Under the pieces are notes generated by a model. It saw nothing but the letters and a program-made list of their open reading frames with translations, was not told the DNA's origin and made no database searches. From the NCBI GenBank assembly GCA_947179155.2, contig OX359286.1, forward strand, positions 36,113,408 to 36,177,407: 64,000 nucleotides of DNA, given 5' to 3'. Numbering within the stretch: the stretch's first letter is position 1; each line of letters begins with the position of its first letter. This document shows, in pieces, positions 12,554-25,200 of this stretch. The stretch comes from Hedera helix (lineage: Eukaryota > Streptophyta > Magnoliopsida > Apiales > Araliaceae). The position numbers and the translations under genes are program-made.

Positions 12554-13970
12554 TGCTTTTTCGAAAACTATAAATCTCAGGTATGTTTTGGTAATGATTA
12601 GCATTTGTTTTGACCACTTTTAAGTGAGTGATCATCTGGACAAGTATGAATAAGTCTTGCTGTGTCTTTTTCTGTTGGGGAGATGTTTCTTGTAATAATT
12701 TGCTTATGTTTTGGGGGTGATTAGTATATTGTTTTTTGTGAAAAATTTGCAGTCTGATTTAAATTTGAGCAATGATTCTTATCAGTTATTAGTACATTCT
12801 TCTTTTTGAAAGAATTTAAGACAAATCATTGGTTCAATAGTAGTAGAATCATAAACAAGTAATTATTATAGGTTTGTCAACATAGGCAATGTGTTTTGAC
12901 AATTTAACTCGATCAATTATTGGCCATACATGACACTTTGGGATGATTATTATTTTGTTCACGAAGATGTTAGATTCAAAAAGAAACGAGAGAAAATCTG
13001 AAAATGAGACCCTACTGGATGAGGCAGGCAGACAAAAATTTTAGTTTTGATTTAGATGATGGTAGCTGAAGATAACAGGCATGTCCAAAATATATCTCCA
13101 GTTTGCAGAGAGAAAAAGTTGTAATAACTGAAATGAGTTTCCCATTGAAGTTTTTATGTGCAAATCTGGTATAATTTGGTGCATTATTAGTATGGTTAAT
13201 TTATTTAAATCCATCTTCTGATAACAATGGAGTAAAAGGGTGACTTGTTTATAAGCTTGGGATCTTTACGGTTCAGGTTTGGTGCGCTTGTTAATTAATA
13301 GGCATAAACTAATACTGTATTATGCGTATAATAAAGTTTTACTATAACATTGAATTAGTATTTTCCATAGCCATCATTCATTTAGGTATAATTCAATAAT
13401 TATTAATCTTATCTGTGAGAGCTGTTGTATTGATTGAACATAAATAATAATACTACTACTACCTCCTACTTGAACAGCTTTTGAAGAATAATCTTCACAT
13501 GGTCCATTTTTCTCGTATTAAAACATAGAAATGAGAAATGGTAATTTTGGCCTCTGACAAGAAGAAGATGATGGTCCAACAAATTCATGAACTCATCACA
13601 ACTCCATGTTTATTTGTTTTGTTACAGGTTAAGCTTCGTTCCTACACCAACAATACTAGTGCATCAAGAATCTGGTTCTACTCGCATGGAGTCTTTCCAT
13701 CCATAAACCGTTGGCGTAAAACTGAAGATTTCCCTTTGATGATAATGCGAAGTCTTTTAGGTTATCGGCTTTATTTTGTTTTCCTCTCTCTGGGAGACAT
13801 TAGTTGGTTATTTTGGCTAAGAACATCCTTCTATGTTTTGATTCCAGTGCATGTCGAAAACACAGTTTTGTTGTTGTGTCGATATATGCAACTTGAGAGA
13901 ATACCATGTTGCGAGGTCTCAAAATGTTTCAAAATTTAGATGTTAATTTTTGATTTTTTTTATAATTTAT
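12554..13970 (+). other. CML18 3' UTR with a probable 1047-bp intron
   Basis: A donor CAG|GTATGT at 12581 lies 27 nt after the stop, and an acceptor TTACAG at 13622-13627 is followed by a more GC-balanced block, 13628 to about 13970. That block carries an open frame, but its translation (IWFYSHGVFPSINRW...) resembles no family I know. I read it as the terminal UTR exon. The poly(A) site is uncertain. An intron after the stop this close is below the usual limit for nonsense-mediated decay. Confidence 0.5.
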
Positions 13971-14608
13971 AAATCATGTTCCCAGGAAAGAAAAAATAAA
14001 GTTTTTAGACCTGCTAAACATGCATGCATGACCAGTTGATTTTATAAGGGCAAGTTAACATCCATTAGAGTTGATGCTTTGCCTCTGGTAATGCTGATAT
14101 TAGAGAGTCAAAATGCATGAATGCAATCACTATATATACCATTTCAACTTCACCTAAACATGCTACAAGTCCATGTTGGGGCTTAGATAGTCAATTTCTT
14201 GGACAAATCTCTACTATTTACATTTTGTCACTTCAAAATCAAGAACAAAATCCAGCCCAAACTATTAGGATACATTGGTCATTTCTTTATTCATTACTTA
14301 TCAGTGTATTGGCATTTTGTTAGAGCAAATGGTTGTGTAAAAGGTTTGTTATCAATAAAACAGCATCATGACATTACACGGCGAAAAGGCTTGTGGTTGC
14401 CAATACAGATGGAAAGGCTTAACCGAAAGCAAAACTGTGGGACCGTCAAACTTAAACAACCGCAGAGCCCACACTATTGTTGTCTAAATAACAAAACATA
14501 TTGAAACTGCTGCCGTTTCAAAACGGAATAGTATCCTTGTAACAAAGTGTTATGAAGTATAAAGAGAGAGAAATCCTGAAATACCAGAAAAATGAATAGC
14601 ATATCGCT

Positions 14609-14938
14609 TCAAGCCTTTTTCTTTTTGGATTTTAGCATCACATATCCAATGAATACACTCAAGAAGCAGAGAAGTGTCACACCAGCAAATACAGGAATGC
14701 GAATGGCATATTCTTGTGGGAGGAAGTACTTATGCACAAAATGATCACTGTGAACAAAAGGCTGAAAGAGGAAAGAGATGCAATTAGTAAGAAATTTTCA
14801 CTAGTCCAGAAAGGAGAACAAATATCAACTCAGTGAAAGCTAACTTACCAGGATGATGACCCAAAAGGTATAATAAGTGAAAATGGACAAGCTAATAAAT
14901 GATAAAAGAAACCCCACGGCCTTGTCTGCTAATTCCAT
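14609..14938 (-). CDS. DPM2: Dolichol-phosphate mannose synthase subunit 2 (DPM2)
   Basis: Two coding exons on the minus strand, 14938-14849 (30 codons, MELADKAVGFLLSFISLSIF...) and 14761-14609, join at CTG|GTAAG and TTTCAG|CCT to give 80 residues, the usual DPM2 length. DPM2 is a small ER membrane subunit that stabilises and stimulates the catalytic DPM1, which makes dolichol-P-mannose for N-glycans and GPI anchors. Two hydrophobic segments (about 8-30 and 49-71) form the hairpin. The loop VHSDHFVHKYFLPQEYAIRI and the ending MLKSKKKKA, with its lysine-rich ER-retention-like tail, are family hallmarks. No competing start exists. It is convergent with CML18. The first exon is separated from the coding part by a 2.4 kb leader intron. 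It is too short for ordinary ORF filters. Confidence 0.95.
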
Positions 14939-14962
14939 AGTATTGTTTGTTGCTTTTACTGG

Positions 14963-17345
14963 CTGCATACCAAATTGGTCAAATTAGCACTTTTGTATCA
15001 TACTCTTGTCTTGTAAGAAGCACGATTTTATACAGTTTAATGATCATCTTGTTCACAAATGAGATGATAAATACCTCTTAAAAAAACTAAACAAATTACA
15101 AAAATGATTGTATTCCATGACAATTTCTAAAGAAGATGCAGTTTATAACTTTATATTATGGAAAGTATTTAGCACAGCATAGCCCACATAATTATACTTA
15201 TCATGCGTTTCTCTACAATTCTCTCAGAAAGAAATAGAAAAGCCACATCCTGAAAAACAAACTATACTTGAAGCATGCTTAGATGAGACTTCAGATCTCC
15301 ATTAACTGTTCATATCAATGTTAATTTTCCATTTGGCTCCCTGTTTTAGCAAATTGATTCACAATTTGTCAGCAGAGCACTGATGCTGTCTTTAAGCCTT
15401 CTAAGAATTTCAATTTCTTTGTTCCCAGTTTCTCTATCAGTTATTGAGTCTTAGTGACAAGTTGTCACCTATACTAGTTGTCGCCAATATTGTTGTTTTT
15501 CACAGATATGTAAAGACGTTTAACTGGAATCCTAATGCTTGATCTAGATCATGACCTTAAGAAAAATACCTCAATTGGACAGAGCTCATTTCAACTTATA
15601 TCGATTCAAGTATGATCATTCATCAATCCTGACATAACCTTGGATTTATCATCTTAAGACTATCAAAAATTAAATTTTCACACATCCTAGTTTCAATGAC
15701 TGCCATAACTGCCTGCTATCTCTCAACAAGATAAGGGAATACGAGATTAAAAAAAACAAATAAAGTCAGAACCATATTCATTATGCTGTTGCATGAAATG
15801 CTACTAAGTCTACTTTCTAAATGTATTAATTCAGCTCATGCAAGAAATGCTACTAAGCTCTACTTTATAGTTGCTAAACAGTTGACAGCACAAAGAGAAT
15901 TAATAGTTTTAGATGCATAAAGGCATCCTACATTGACTAGCAGGAAGACATTAATTGCCTCAGCACGTATTCAACAAATTTAATCATATTTCACCACCTG
16001 GGTGTGCTGAAAATAGCATTATGTTCTTTTAAGCATGTAGGTAACAAGTCATCTCTATAAAAAAAAATCTTCCATGTAATATTATAACTTAAATCATTCT
16101 AGCAAAAACAAAAAAGAAAACACAACAATAAGAACGAATTACAGATAATCTCAGATTCTGAACAGATGAAACAAAGACCTAACCATGCTATCCTTCTTTA
16201 ACCATGTTAATTAACATGTCAAGCTAACAACTTTAAGGTAAACATATATTGAAATTGCTCCAATCACACAAAAAATCCGAAACTTGAACAAAATTCTCAA
16301 AAATAAAAAATGTACTGGAAAGTTGCAAACTTGCTACAAATAATGCTAGAATGACAATCATATCCTCAGAACAGACTGTTTTCAGACAATTTTAGGAAGT
16401 CTCTACAATTCTTAAACACAGCTAACAAAACCCTGAAAAAAAAAACGAAGTCCCCATTAAAAAATATGTATCCAAAAAGAGCAAGAACAACCATGAATTC
16501 CTATTTTTTCCCCCACCTTTCTAGAATCTCGTGGAAAATAAATTTGAAAATGAGAAGAATCACGTTTAAAAGTTTTCCCTTCATCCTCAATGGTCAATTT
16601 CATGCACTTAATATTCTGCTCTGCAAATGAAAAATAAAAATTGAAAAAGCCACTCTGTTCGTGTACGACTTATAAGTTCGACTTATAAGTCGGTCAACGA
16701 ACTTATAAGTCATGAAGTCGTTAAGCTCGTTCGGGAATAACTTTTTTTTTAACTTATAAGTCGAAAAAAAAGTCAAAAAAAAAAAGCAACTATTTCTGAC
16801 TTAAAAAAAATGACTTATAAGTCATTTTTTTTAAGTTGGTCAACTGTCATGAAATGACAAAATTGCCCCTCCTTGTTTTTTTTCTGTTCTTCTTACTAAA
16901 GGACATTTTAGTAATCTTTACATTTTACTTAACTTATAAGTCATTATTACCCGAACACATCCACAACTATTACTTATAATTCCCGACTTATAAGTAAAAA
17001 TACTCCCGAACTCTTTTACCTATAAATCTACTCAAATGTTAACTTTAAGTCAAAAAAAAAGTCATTCCCGAACGGCCCCTAAAACTACTTTCCCAAAGTA
17101 CAAATCTAGACCCATCACCAAAATTCGCTTCCTTTTATTTTAAGCTAAAGGGCAATGAAAATCATAACAATATAGCTCGAAGAACACAGCTACCTCATCA
17201 ATCACATAGCAATTGACACACATATCTTAAACTAATAGTTTTTAGTGAGCAATTCTTATTTCAAGTTTCCATTTATGTTTTGTTTTTATCAAAAAGAGAA
17301 ATCACATATTGCAGTATGAATGAGAGAGAATGATATGGGACTTAC
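14963..17345 (-). other. DPM2 leader intron (2.4 kb)
   Basis: On the minus strand the leader exon ends ATCAA|GTAAGT at 17346/17345, and the coding exon begins after GCAG at 14963, 24 nt before the start codon. Long leader introns often raise expression in plants; that role here is inference. It contains a Tourist-like MITE. Confidence 0.6.
16668..17082. mobile_element. Tourist-like MITE with repeated 'acttataagt' palindromes
   Basis: The core element 16725-17079 has inverted ends (GCTCGTTCGGGAATAAC and, inverted, GGGGCCGTTCGGGAATGAC) flanked by TAA at 16722-16724 and 17080-17082, as in PIF/Harbinger MITEs. The 10-base palindrome ACTTATAAGT and one-base variants occur about eight times, both inside and just to the left (16668-16715). 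Confidence 0.6.
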
Positions 17346-17450
17346 TTGATTTTATAAACGTAACAAATTTATTAGGGTTTCGTTTCGGATCACAGCCAAA
17401 ATCGTCGTCCCCGTTTTCCACCTTTTTTCTTTAGTTGCCCTCGTTGACCG
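17346..17450 (-). other. DPM2 non-coding first exon
   Basis: A GC-richer block lies immediately upstream of the leader-intron donor. On the minus strand it contains 'ggctgtgatccgaaacgaaa'. The upper limit is approximate; AT-rich DNA starts near 17480. Confidence 0.45.
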
Positions 17451-17479
17451 TGGGGAGACCTTTCCATCGAATAAGAATC

Positions 17480-18800
17480 GCACATATTAAATTTTTTTAT
17501 TAATATTAATTTAAAATTTTATTATTATTTATATATTAATTAATTATTATTTTCTTTTCTTAATTATTTTATTTTTAAAAATAAAATAAAAAATAATTAG
17601 ATTTTTTTTAAAATATATATAAAACGTTTTATATTTTTAAAAATAAATTTTTTAAAAACAACTTATATAATAAAAAAAAAAGAGCATATATTTAATGTCT
17701 TTTTATTAAGTTTAAAAATTAAATATAAATATTTCAAATATATATCAATTTTTTCCCTTAGCAAATTTTTATAGTCAAAGAAATTATATTGTATATTTTT
17801 AATTAAGACAAATAAGTAAGTCTTATATACCAAGAAAAAAAATATTTTTATGTTGTCATTAAAAATCCAAGAATCTAATATTACGCTCGTCTACCTTAAA
17901 AATTAAATAACAAAATTATTATCTGCATGACTATGACAATCAAATAATTTTTAGTTAAGACAAAAGTAGTAGTATTTATTCACCAGGCAATGGTTCAAGT
18001 CCCAAAGACACTATTTGATATGTGCATGCCTCTGACGATCGAACAAGTGGGCGTTTTGAAGTAAAAGGATAACAAGAAAAAAGTAATGTAACCCCGTAAT
18101 TATTCAGTAATATTAGAGTACACTTATATAGTTATGCAGTATTTTAAATTAATTATATATATATTTTTTAATAAATTTTTATTTATTTTAATAGATTTAG
18201 AGTTACATACAATAAAATACAACTAAAATAAAGAGATATAATTAACCAAAAATACTATATTTCGGGACTAATGAATAATTGTCTCCCCTCGTGGCATGCC
18301 AATTGTAGTTCTAGTTAATCAATCATCAGGGTGCAAGAGTAAGATTACCTACGTAATAAATTATAAAAGAAAATTATTATGAGATCATATCTCAAGTATC
18401 TTTCTAACCAACAAAAGCTCAGAAGTACATATCAAAGCCAGAACAGGAAAGAAAAGAAAAGAAAGTCTCTCCACTGTTGAAGGACAGACAGAAAGCCGAA
18501 AGAAAAGGTTTTCCTCTGCATTATGTCTTTGCTGATAACTCCCTCGGACCCAATTCTTCTATAGTTCGATATGTACACCTCAGGACCACAGATGGGACAT
18601 ATGTCTATAGAGGGTGTTAATTCCAGTTGGTTTTACTGGGGTCATCATCATTGCAATGGTAGGAAATGGTTTAGTTTCTTGACGAGGTAAACAGATGCCT
18701 ATCAGATTCTCGATTCCCACTTTTTGAACCAAATGTTGGAGTGACCCGACGAGTTTTCTGGTGAGACGAGTTGTTCAACTGCATTGTCACACTTGTGTTA
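17480..18800. other. AT-rich intergenic DNA
   Basis: No coding block, transposon ends or RNA gene recognised. Composition becomes balanced after about 18400, where decayed coding-like sequence begins. Confidence 0.5.
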
Positions 18801-18809
18801 TAGCCTTAC

Positions 18810-18920
18810 CATCTGAGTGATCCAATTTCCCAGCCAGGTTCCGACCAACTTCGATGTCTCTCTCTTGTATATTCTTGTGAACCTTGACTGCCACATCAAA
18901 TATAGTACGTACTTGTTCGT
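18810..18920 (-). pseudogene. Isolated exon-like fragment, gene unidentified
   Basis: On the minus strand a TCACAG acceptor precedes 111 bp that read EQVRTIFDVAVKVHKNIQER and on to LAGKLDHSD, followed by a GTAAGG donor. The length keeps the frame (2 + 36 codons + 1) and the peptide is protein-like, with an amphipathic helix pattern. The downstream frame stops within ten codons, and no partner exon could be found on either side. It is best read as a gene remnant or one exon of a gene I cannot assemble. Confidence 0.35.
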
Positions 18921-20490
18921 CTGTGATGCAAATCAAAACAAGTAAAGCAAGCATGAGGAAAGCATTAGCAAATTTGATTGTAGTGACCAGTCATGGGCAC
19001 TATTGCAAAAAGCATCATATATACTCGAGACCAAGTGATTGCCAACCTTAACGGGTTTTATCGCAACGTACAAAACTATCGCAACGTACAAAACTAATCT
19101 GAAATCTACATAAAAGGTTGAGGGTGATACAAGGTAGCTCAAATAACCAATATAAAGCATTTGACAATTATCTTATGAGCCTGAATTTGCTACAAAGAAA
19201 ACAAAAAAGAATTAAAAGACCAAGAAATCTACCAAAAGGTTTAAATGTTAGCGTTGATCCAAGATATCACTGTCACTAAACTATTTCTGATGGACTAAAA
19301 GAAGGATAAGAGCACGTTTTCAGGAGTAATATTAGCAACTAACGTTGGTTCCAATCCCCATACCCTGGATCAATCTTACCCATCTCAAAATAAACCTCAT
19401 CCCAAGGTCAATTCTAACTCGTGTGGGTGTATCAGAATGTTTCAAAGATGTGTTATACTAAATAGGAGACTGAGACTCGGTTGTGTTATAGTACTAAATA
19501 GGAGTGCCTTAATCTAGCCTGCCTAGTGGCAACGCATTCATATATCTGTTGTGGTCTTGGTGGATCATAGGCTCAAGATTGAAGAAATTGAAGATGGTTT
19601 TTTGTAACATCCCATTCTCGAATAGAAAAAAAAAGTCACGTCCAAATCACAACAAACCTCAAAATAAAAAAATAGAGTAGTAATAACTTAAAAATATTTA
19701 ATAGTCTAAAATCTCTAAATGAATTAAATAAATTCTCCAAAATTAATCAAAATCTAAAATCAAACTAACCTAGATGATGAGAGGTAAGCTCTCTTCACAT
19801 AATATTGAATCACCCTTACTAAACTGACAGTCAATTTACATTTACAATTATTGAATTAATTTTATTTACAGTCAAATCATTGAACTACAAAAATTTTACA
19901 AAAAATAAAAAATCGATCCACAATTGTTAAAAGTTAACGACACATCTATTTGGTGTCATGTTGTCTAGTGATGGGGAAGCTAGGTTGAGAAAATTAGATA
20001 ATAGATATATTTAATTTTTTTATATTAAATTATATATATTTATTTATATTAAAATTTGCCACTACTCTTCTCCTGTATGTTCATCTTTAGACTTATCCAT
20101 CAAATCTACTCAACCTAGAGATTAGTGATGCACAACAGACTGATCTGGTCTGATTCAGACTGGATTTGTCAGCCTTTGGCCATTGACTAGGTTAAACCAA
20201 GCCTTGAATTTAGGCCTTCTAGGCCAGACTTGTCCCACAAAAATTTGACCTGTTAAGACATGTAGGCCAGGTCATGCTTGATTGAGTCCAACTCATATTT
20301 TTTTCTTTTAATATTAAAAATAAAAACTATAAAAAATTTGTAAAAGTGAAACTAATTAAATGTATTTACAATAAAATTAAGAACGAATAATTAAAATTTT
20401 AAACTTTATTGATGTATTAATAAAAACTAATTACAATAATGAATAAGTAAAAATTTATACTTCATTGATGAATTATTATAAGTTTATAAC

Positions 20491-23482
20491 TGTAAGACCC
20501 CGAATTTTATGAAATATAAAATTTAATTTTTCTTCATATATATTTTTTTTTTCCTGAAACAGTAGGTAGTTAAATTGATAAAGTTAAAAGTCAAGGATGT
20601 TATGTGCAAATTATATTATGTCGGACAATATTCTTTTGGTCGGGGAATATTCGTTCTGTCGGGGAATATTCGTACGACGGCGCCATACGAACCAATCATT
20701 GGTGGACCCCACAAAGAATAATTGTCGGATACAGAAAATGACATAAACAATTTTCAAATGGTCAATGGTACTATTACTTTTAATTGTTAAAATATCCGGT
20801 GGTAAAAGAATAGTAATATACGGTATTACAAGTAACATACGGTATTGCATAGTAGCACACGGTATTGCACAGTAGCACACGGCATTGCACAGTGTTTCGT
20901 ATTATTAAACTGATAAAGTGGTTATCGTACAATATTTGACTTTATTGTCACATACACAATAATTCATGTTATTAAATTGATAATTGTCACAGTAGCATAT
21001 GCACAGTAATTCACATTATTGAATCAATAATTGTCATGACATAGTAACGTAATCTTTCTTTTGCATACTTTCTGCATTATTGTTATCTCAATTATGGTGT
21101 TATTTAAACAGTTGTATTTCATTAATTAATTGACTTGATATATAACTCAGAAAGCCAACTACACTGTATTTATAACAATTAGTCATAATAATGAATAAGT
21201 GTGAATTATTGTTGAATAATTGAATTGATAAAGTTATTTGTTTATAATATAAAGTTAGGTGATATAAAATGAATGGTATAGATTAAAGATAATATAGAAT
21301 TTAAAATGGATGGTGTAGATTAAAAGATGATCTTTAAATGAATGGTTTAGATTAAGAAAATCTTAAAAGATGAAATGAATGGTATAGATTAAAGATAATA
21401 TAGAATTTGAAATGGATGATGTAAATTAAAAGATGATATTTAAATGAATGGTTTATCTTAAAAGATGAAATGAATGATATGGATTAAACATTATCTTGAA
21501 ATGAACGGTTTGGATTAAAATAGGAAATCTTGGTTATGATAAGATTTTTGGCTATAAATAGAGGCCTTAACTTAAGGATTTTTCATAAACTTCCTTACTT
21601 GTTCTTTCTTTTTCTCTCTAAATACTTCTTGTGAAAGTTTTCTCTAAGTGTGCTTAAGTCATTTTGAGTATTTGTGAAGATTTATAAGTGTACGTGTACT
21701 GTTCAAGTTAATCAACCTCATTTAAATCAATATCCAGTCACGTGTTAAGGTAAATGATTATCATTATTTGATTATCGAAAATAATATCGTTTCTTTCTTA
21801 CTCATAAGACGTGCAATTTATTTCCATGTATTAATTTATGGGAATAACCTTACGGCGCGGATTACCGCCTGTTGGTGAATAACCTTTCGTATTCATTCCT
21901 TATTAATCTCTGAGAATAACCTTACGGTGCGGATTATCGCCTGTTTGGTGAATGACTCTTCGTATTCAATTTTTATTAAATTGTGGGAATAACCTTACGG
22001 CGCGGATTACCGCCTGTTGGTGAATAACCTTTTGTATTCATTCCTTATTAATCTCTGAGAATAACCTGACTACGCGGATTACCGCATGTTTGGTGAATTA
22101 CTCTTTGTATTTATTTCTTATTTGTCTCTTGTGGAAATAATTTGTTTACACGAATTATCACATAACACTTTTATTGCATATTCGTTTATAATATCATTTT
22201 CTTTCATATTCGTAAGTGATATTATTTTTCTTTATACTCATAAAGGATACCATCTTTTTCATCTTCCATTATTCAAACTTACTATGGTAAGGGATATTAA
22301 TTTCCTTCACCTTTTGTTAATCAAACCTGCTACGGTAAGGGATATTATTTTCTTTCATACACCTATATCGAAACTTATTATAGAACTATTGCTTCTATAA
22401 TTCCTGAAAATATTATATGTTCCATAATAGTTGCACTTCATCATTTCAATTGAACCATCCTATTTACGTGAACCTTTCTATTGAATTGTAACCGTTATTC
22501 TGAACTGTGGATCTTGAATATCATTTTTAAATTTCACTCCACATCATGTTGACAATTTGGACATTATTTGAATCTGTACAAAGTAAACTTCTGATACTTA
22601 TTGTTTATCCTGTTTTCTTCTGTTCATCATTTATATCATTCTAATCATCCAAATTCAAGTTGTTGTGAATATCTGTGGCCGGGGGCACAGATGCGATATA
22701 ATTGTTGAACAGATGATAGGTTAAAGGCGATATAATAAGTTAAAGGCGATACATCTGTTCGGTGTCTTTTATGGCACGTGGTGAATGTTCTCTTTGGCCG
22801 TAGTACAAAGATGAACTGTTGTTTGGTATGATTATGACCAAAGGCTGAATCTGGTATAATCATGACCGTTGGTGTTATATTGAATGTCTTTGGCCCGTAG
22901 TGCAAAGATGAACTGTTGATCTGCATGATTATGATCAAGAACTGTGAATTTGTATTATCTTGACTGATGGTATTTCAGATGATAAAAGTTGATGATATTT
23001 TTACTAAAAAGAGAAGCGAGTGGACACTATAGTCTGCATTATTCTTCTAATAGATTGTTCATTCCGCTGCTATTATTGATCTGAACATTGTTTAAGAATT
23101 TAACTGCAGTTTTTGATACAAACCTTGTAGTCTATTGTATTCTATCAAGAACTCAACTGTTGAAGGCTAACGATAATTTACTTGTCATTATCTTAGTCAT
23201 GATATTCTTTACTGGACTATTTGAGCTCACCATTTCTTTTGTTCCATTGTTTTTCAGAAAATGAGAGAGTAGCCGGGTCTAGCAGGGGAATGGAGTGACG
23301 GTCCGAGTGATAGCTATTTTAGTCTTCACATGTTGTATATAGTGTGGCAATAATTGTGAAGACTTAGTTGTGTATTATTATACACTGTATTGTTGAACGT
23401 TATTCTATCTTGTAATAATTTTGTTGTTATCTTTTGACGACTCAAGTTTGGGCTGTATGAGCCCAGATTTTGGGGCGTCACA
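20491..23482 (+). mobile_element. Solo LTR, family I (2992 bp)
   Basis: It starts TGTAAGACCCCGAATTTTAT and ends TTTTGGGGCGTCACA. The 5-bp duplication 'ataac' at 20486-20490 and 23483-23487 shows that this is a complete insertion reduced to one LTR. A TATA box, CTATAAATAG, sits at 21552-21561, so U3 is about 1.1 kb and R-U5 about 1.9 kb. The downstream part carries tandem repeats (21838-22100). It interrupts the hAT element. The open frames within it are not conserved genes. Confidence 0.9.
21838..22100. repeat. Tandem repeat in family I LTR, four copies of about 73 bp
   Basis: The unit contains 'gaataaccttacggcgcgga', 'ttaccgcctgttggtgaata' and 'acctttcgtattcattcc'. Three copies occur in each other family I LTR (29930-30120, 33660-33860, 36210-36420). 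A second motif, 'ggtaagggatatta' with pyrimidine tracts, recurs nearby. Both lie in the transcribed R-U5 part, so they would be in any element RNA. Confidence 0.8.
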
Positions 23483-23841
23483 ATAACTTTAAAGTTAAAA
23501 AATTACAAATAACTTAAATAATAATCAAGACTGAGTCGGTTAAAAATATTTGTCTTTAAATTTTTAAAAATATGTTTTCAAATCTTCAAAAAACGTTTAG
23601 TAAATGAATACTTTTTATATTCATCTGCAAATACACGAGGCTTTCTCCCTAATGTTAATAATAATTAAATAATCGGATCGAGTTTTTTTTCAAGTCAGGT
23701 CAGATTGGACTTTAGTGTCTAAACATCGGCCTTTTTACAGCCTTCAGACAGGGTCTGAATGGATCAAGCTTTGACCAACTAAAATCCAGACTAGACCGAG
23801 GCCAAGTCATAGACAACTTTTTATGCATTTCTACTAGAGAT

Positions 23842-24805
23842 AAAGAAATTAGAAGAGAAAAATCAAAATGTAACTACAAACTCATACCGCATCTCTTATG
23901 TTTATAAATTAATTCAAAATTTGTGGTGAAAAAGCTATGAATGAGGACGGTAATTGCAAAATCGGAAATGGAGATCACATATCTCATCCTCTCTCTCTCT
24001 CTCTATATATATATTATCATGTCTTTGTTCCTTTACCCGATAACGATATCTCGAAGCATATCTCCTCTACTTTTTAAACAAGCTCTCTACAATCATGTCC
24101 AAATATTACTGTCTCGTTGCAAAATTTCTGGGTGATGTTTATTTCCAACAAATTTATCATGTCCGCAACAAATTTCTTGGTGATGTTTATTTCCTTGCAA
24201 AATTTTACTCATAACTGGCAAACCTAAACAAGCTCTCTTCAGTCATTCCCTTCTTTTTGCTATTGCTTTATATGTTGATGTTAATAATTTTTTGGAGAAA
24301 AAGGGAGTCACAGACCTACATATTCACTTAGGAAGAGAGAGATGATGAAGGTCAATTTGATTGATTACAACAAATGGGTGACAAAAAAGATGATTAATGG
24401 AAGAAGATAACAATTAACAATTTAAGTAAGAGAACTATTTTTATTTTATTTATAAAGAATTATTTTTCTTATTACAAATTTGTAATTATTATGATATATT
24501 TACCACTTTGACAACAGCATAGACAACTCTATGGGCCCTCAAGTATTATGTGGCTATTACTTGGCTTGTACACGTGAATAAATTAAATAAAAATAAATTT
24601 TTATGTTTTTGACGTTAAACGTCAATTAGTTTGGATCAAATTTGTGATGTTTTGTAAAAAAGTTATAATTCGATGATGTGAATGAAAAAATAATAATTTA
24701 ATGATGTAAATATAAATTAGGGTTCAGTTAAGTAAAAAATAATAATCTAACCCTAAAAAAAGCACCAAAAAAATACAAAATCAACTGAGCAAAATACTAA
24801 GTAAG

Positions 24806-24845
<40 letters not shown>

Positions 24846-25200
24846 GACTTTTATAAAAATATAAAAATAAATTAACAATTTAACTCTTAAATTATAAATT
24901 ATTTACTTATTTATTTTTGGTGATTAGTTTGAACGAAGGGAGTATAAAGATTTATATTTGGAATATTTCAAGCATTATATTGCTTAATCAAGATACGAAT
25001 TACGTACTCTTTCAACGACACTTTTTTAATTGTATTTTGTCCATTTTGCTCTTTATTTAAAAATTCGATATTGTCTCATATGATTGTTCCTTGTCAAATT
25101 CATATAACAGTGTCATTTCAACTTTGATACTTAGAACTAGTATTTTTTCTCTTTGAAATAGTCCATCATGTATAGTAATTTATTTTGATATTTATAAAAA
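23842..25200. other. Intergenic AT-rich DNA with a (TAA)n tract
   Basis: Contains (CT)n followed by (AT)n near 23990-24015 and a (TAA)12-type run at about 24808-24845. 'cgaagggagtata' near 24935 looks like one degenerate Stowaway end. No gene recognised. Confidence 0.5.

Larger units (their letters stand above)
20123..23833. mobile_element. hAT-type element split by a solo LTR
   Basis: A perfect 8-bp duplication 'ctagagat' flanks it at 20115-20122 and 23834-23841. The ends are TAGTGATGCA and, inverted, TAGAAATGCA. Without the inserted LTR and one copy of its target duplication, the element is about 714 bp (20123-20490 plus 23488-23833). No transposase frame. Confidence 0.8.

Noticed and set aside
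13538..13939. 133-codon frame after CML18
   Set aside because: Crosses a good splice acceptor at 13627 and resembles no protein; more likely a UTR exon.
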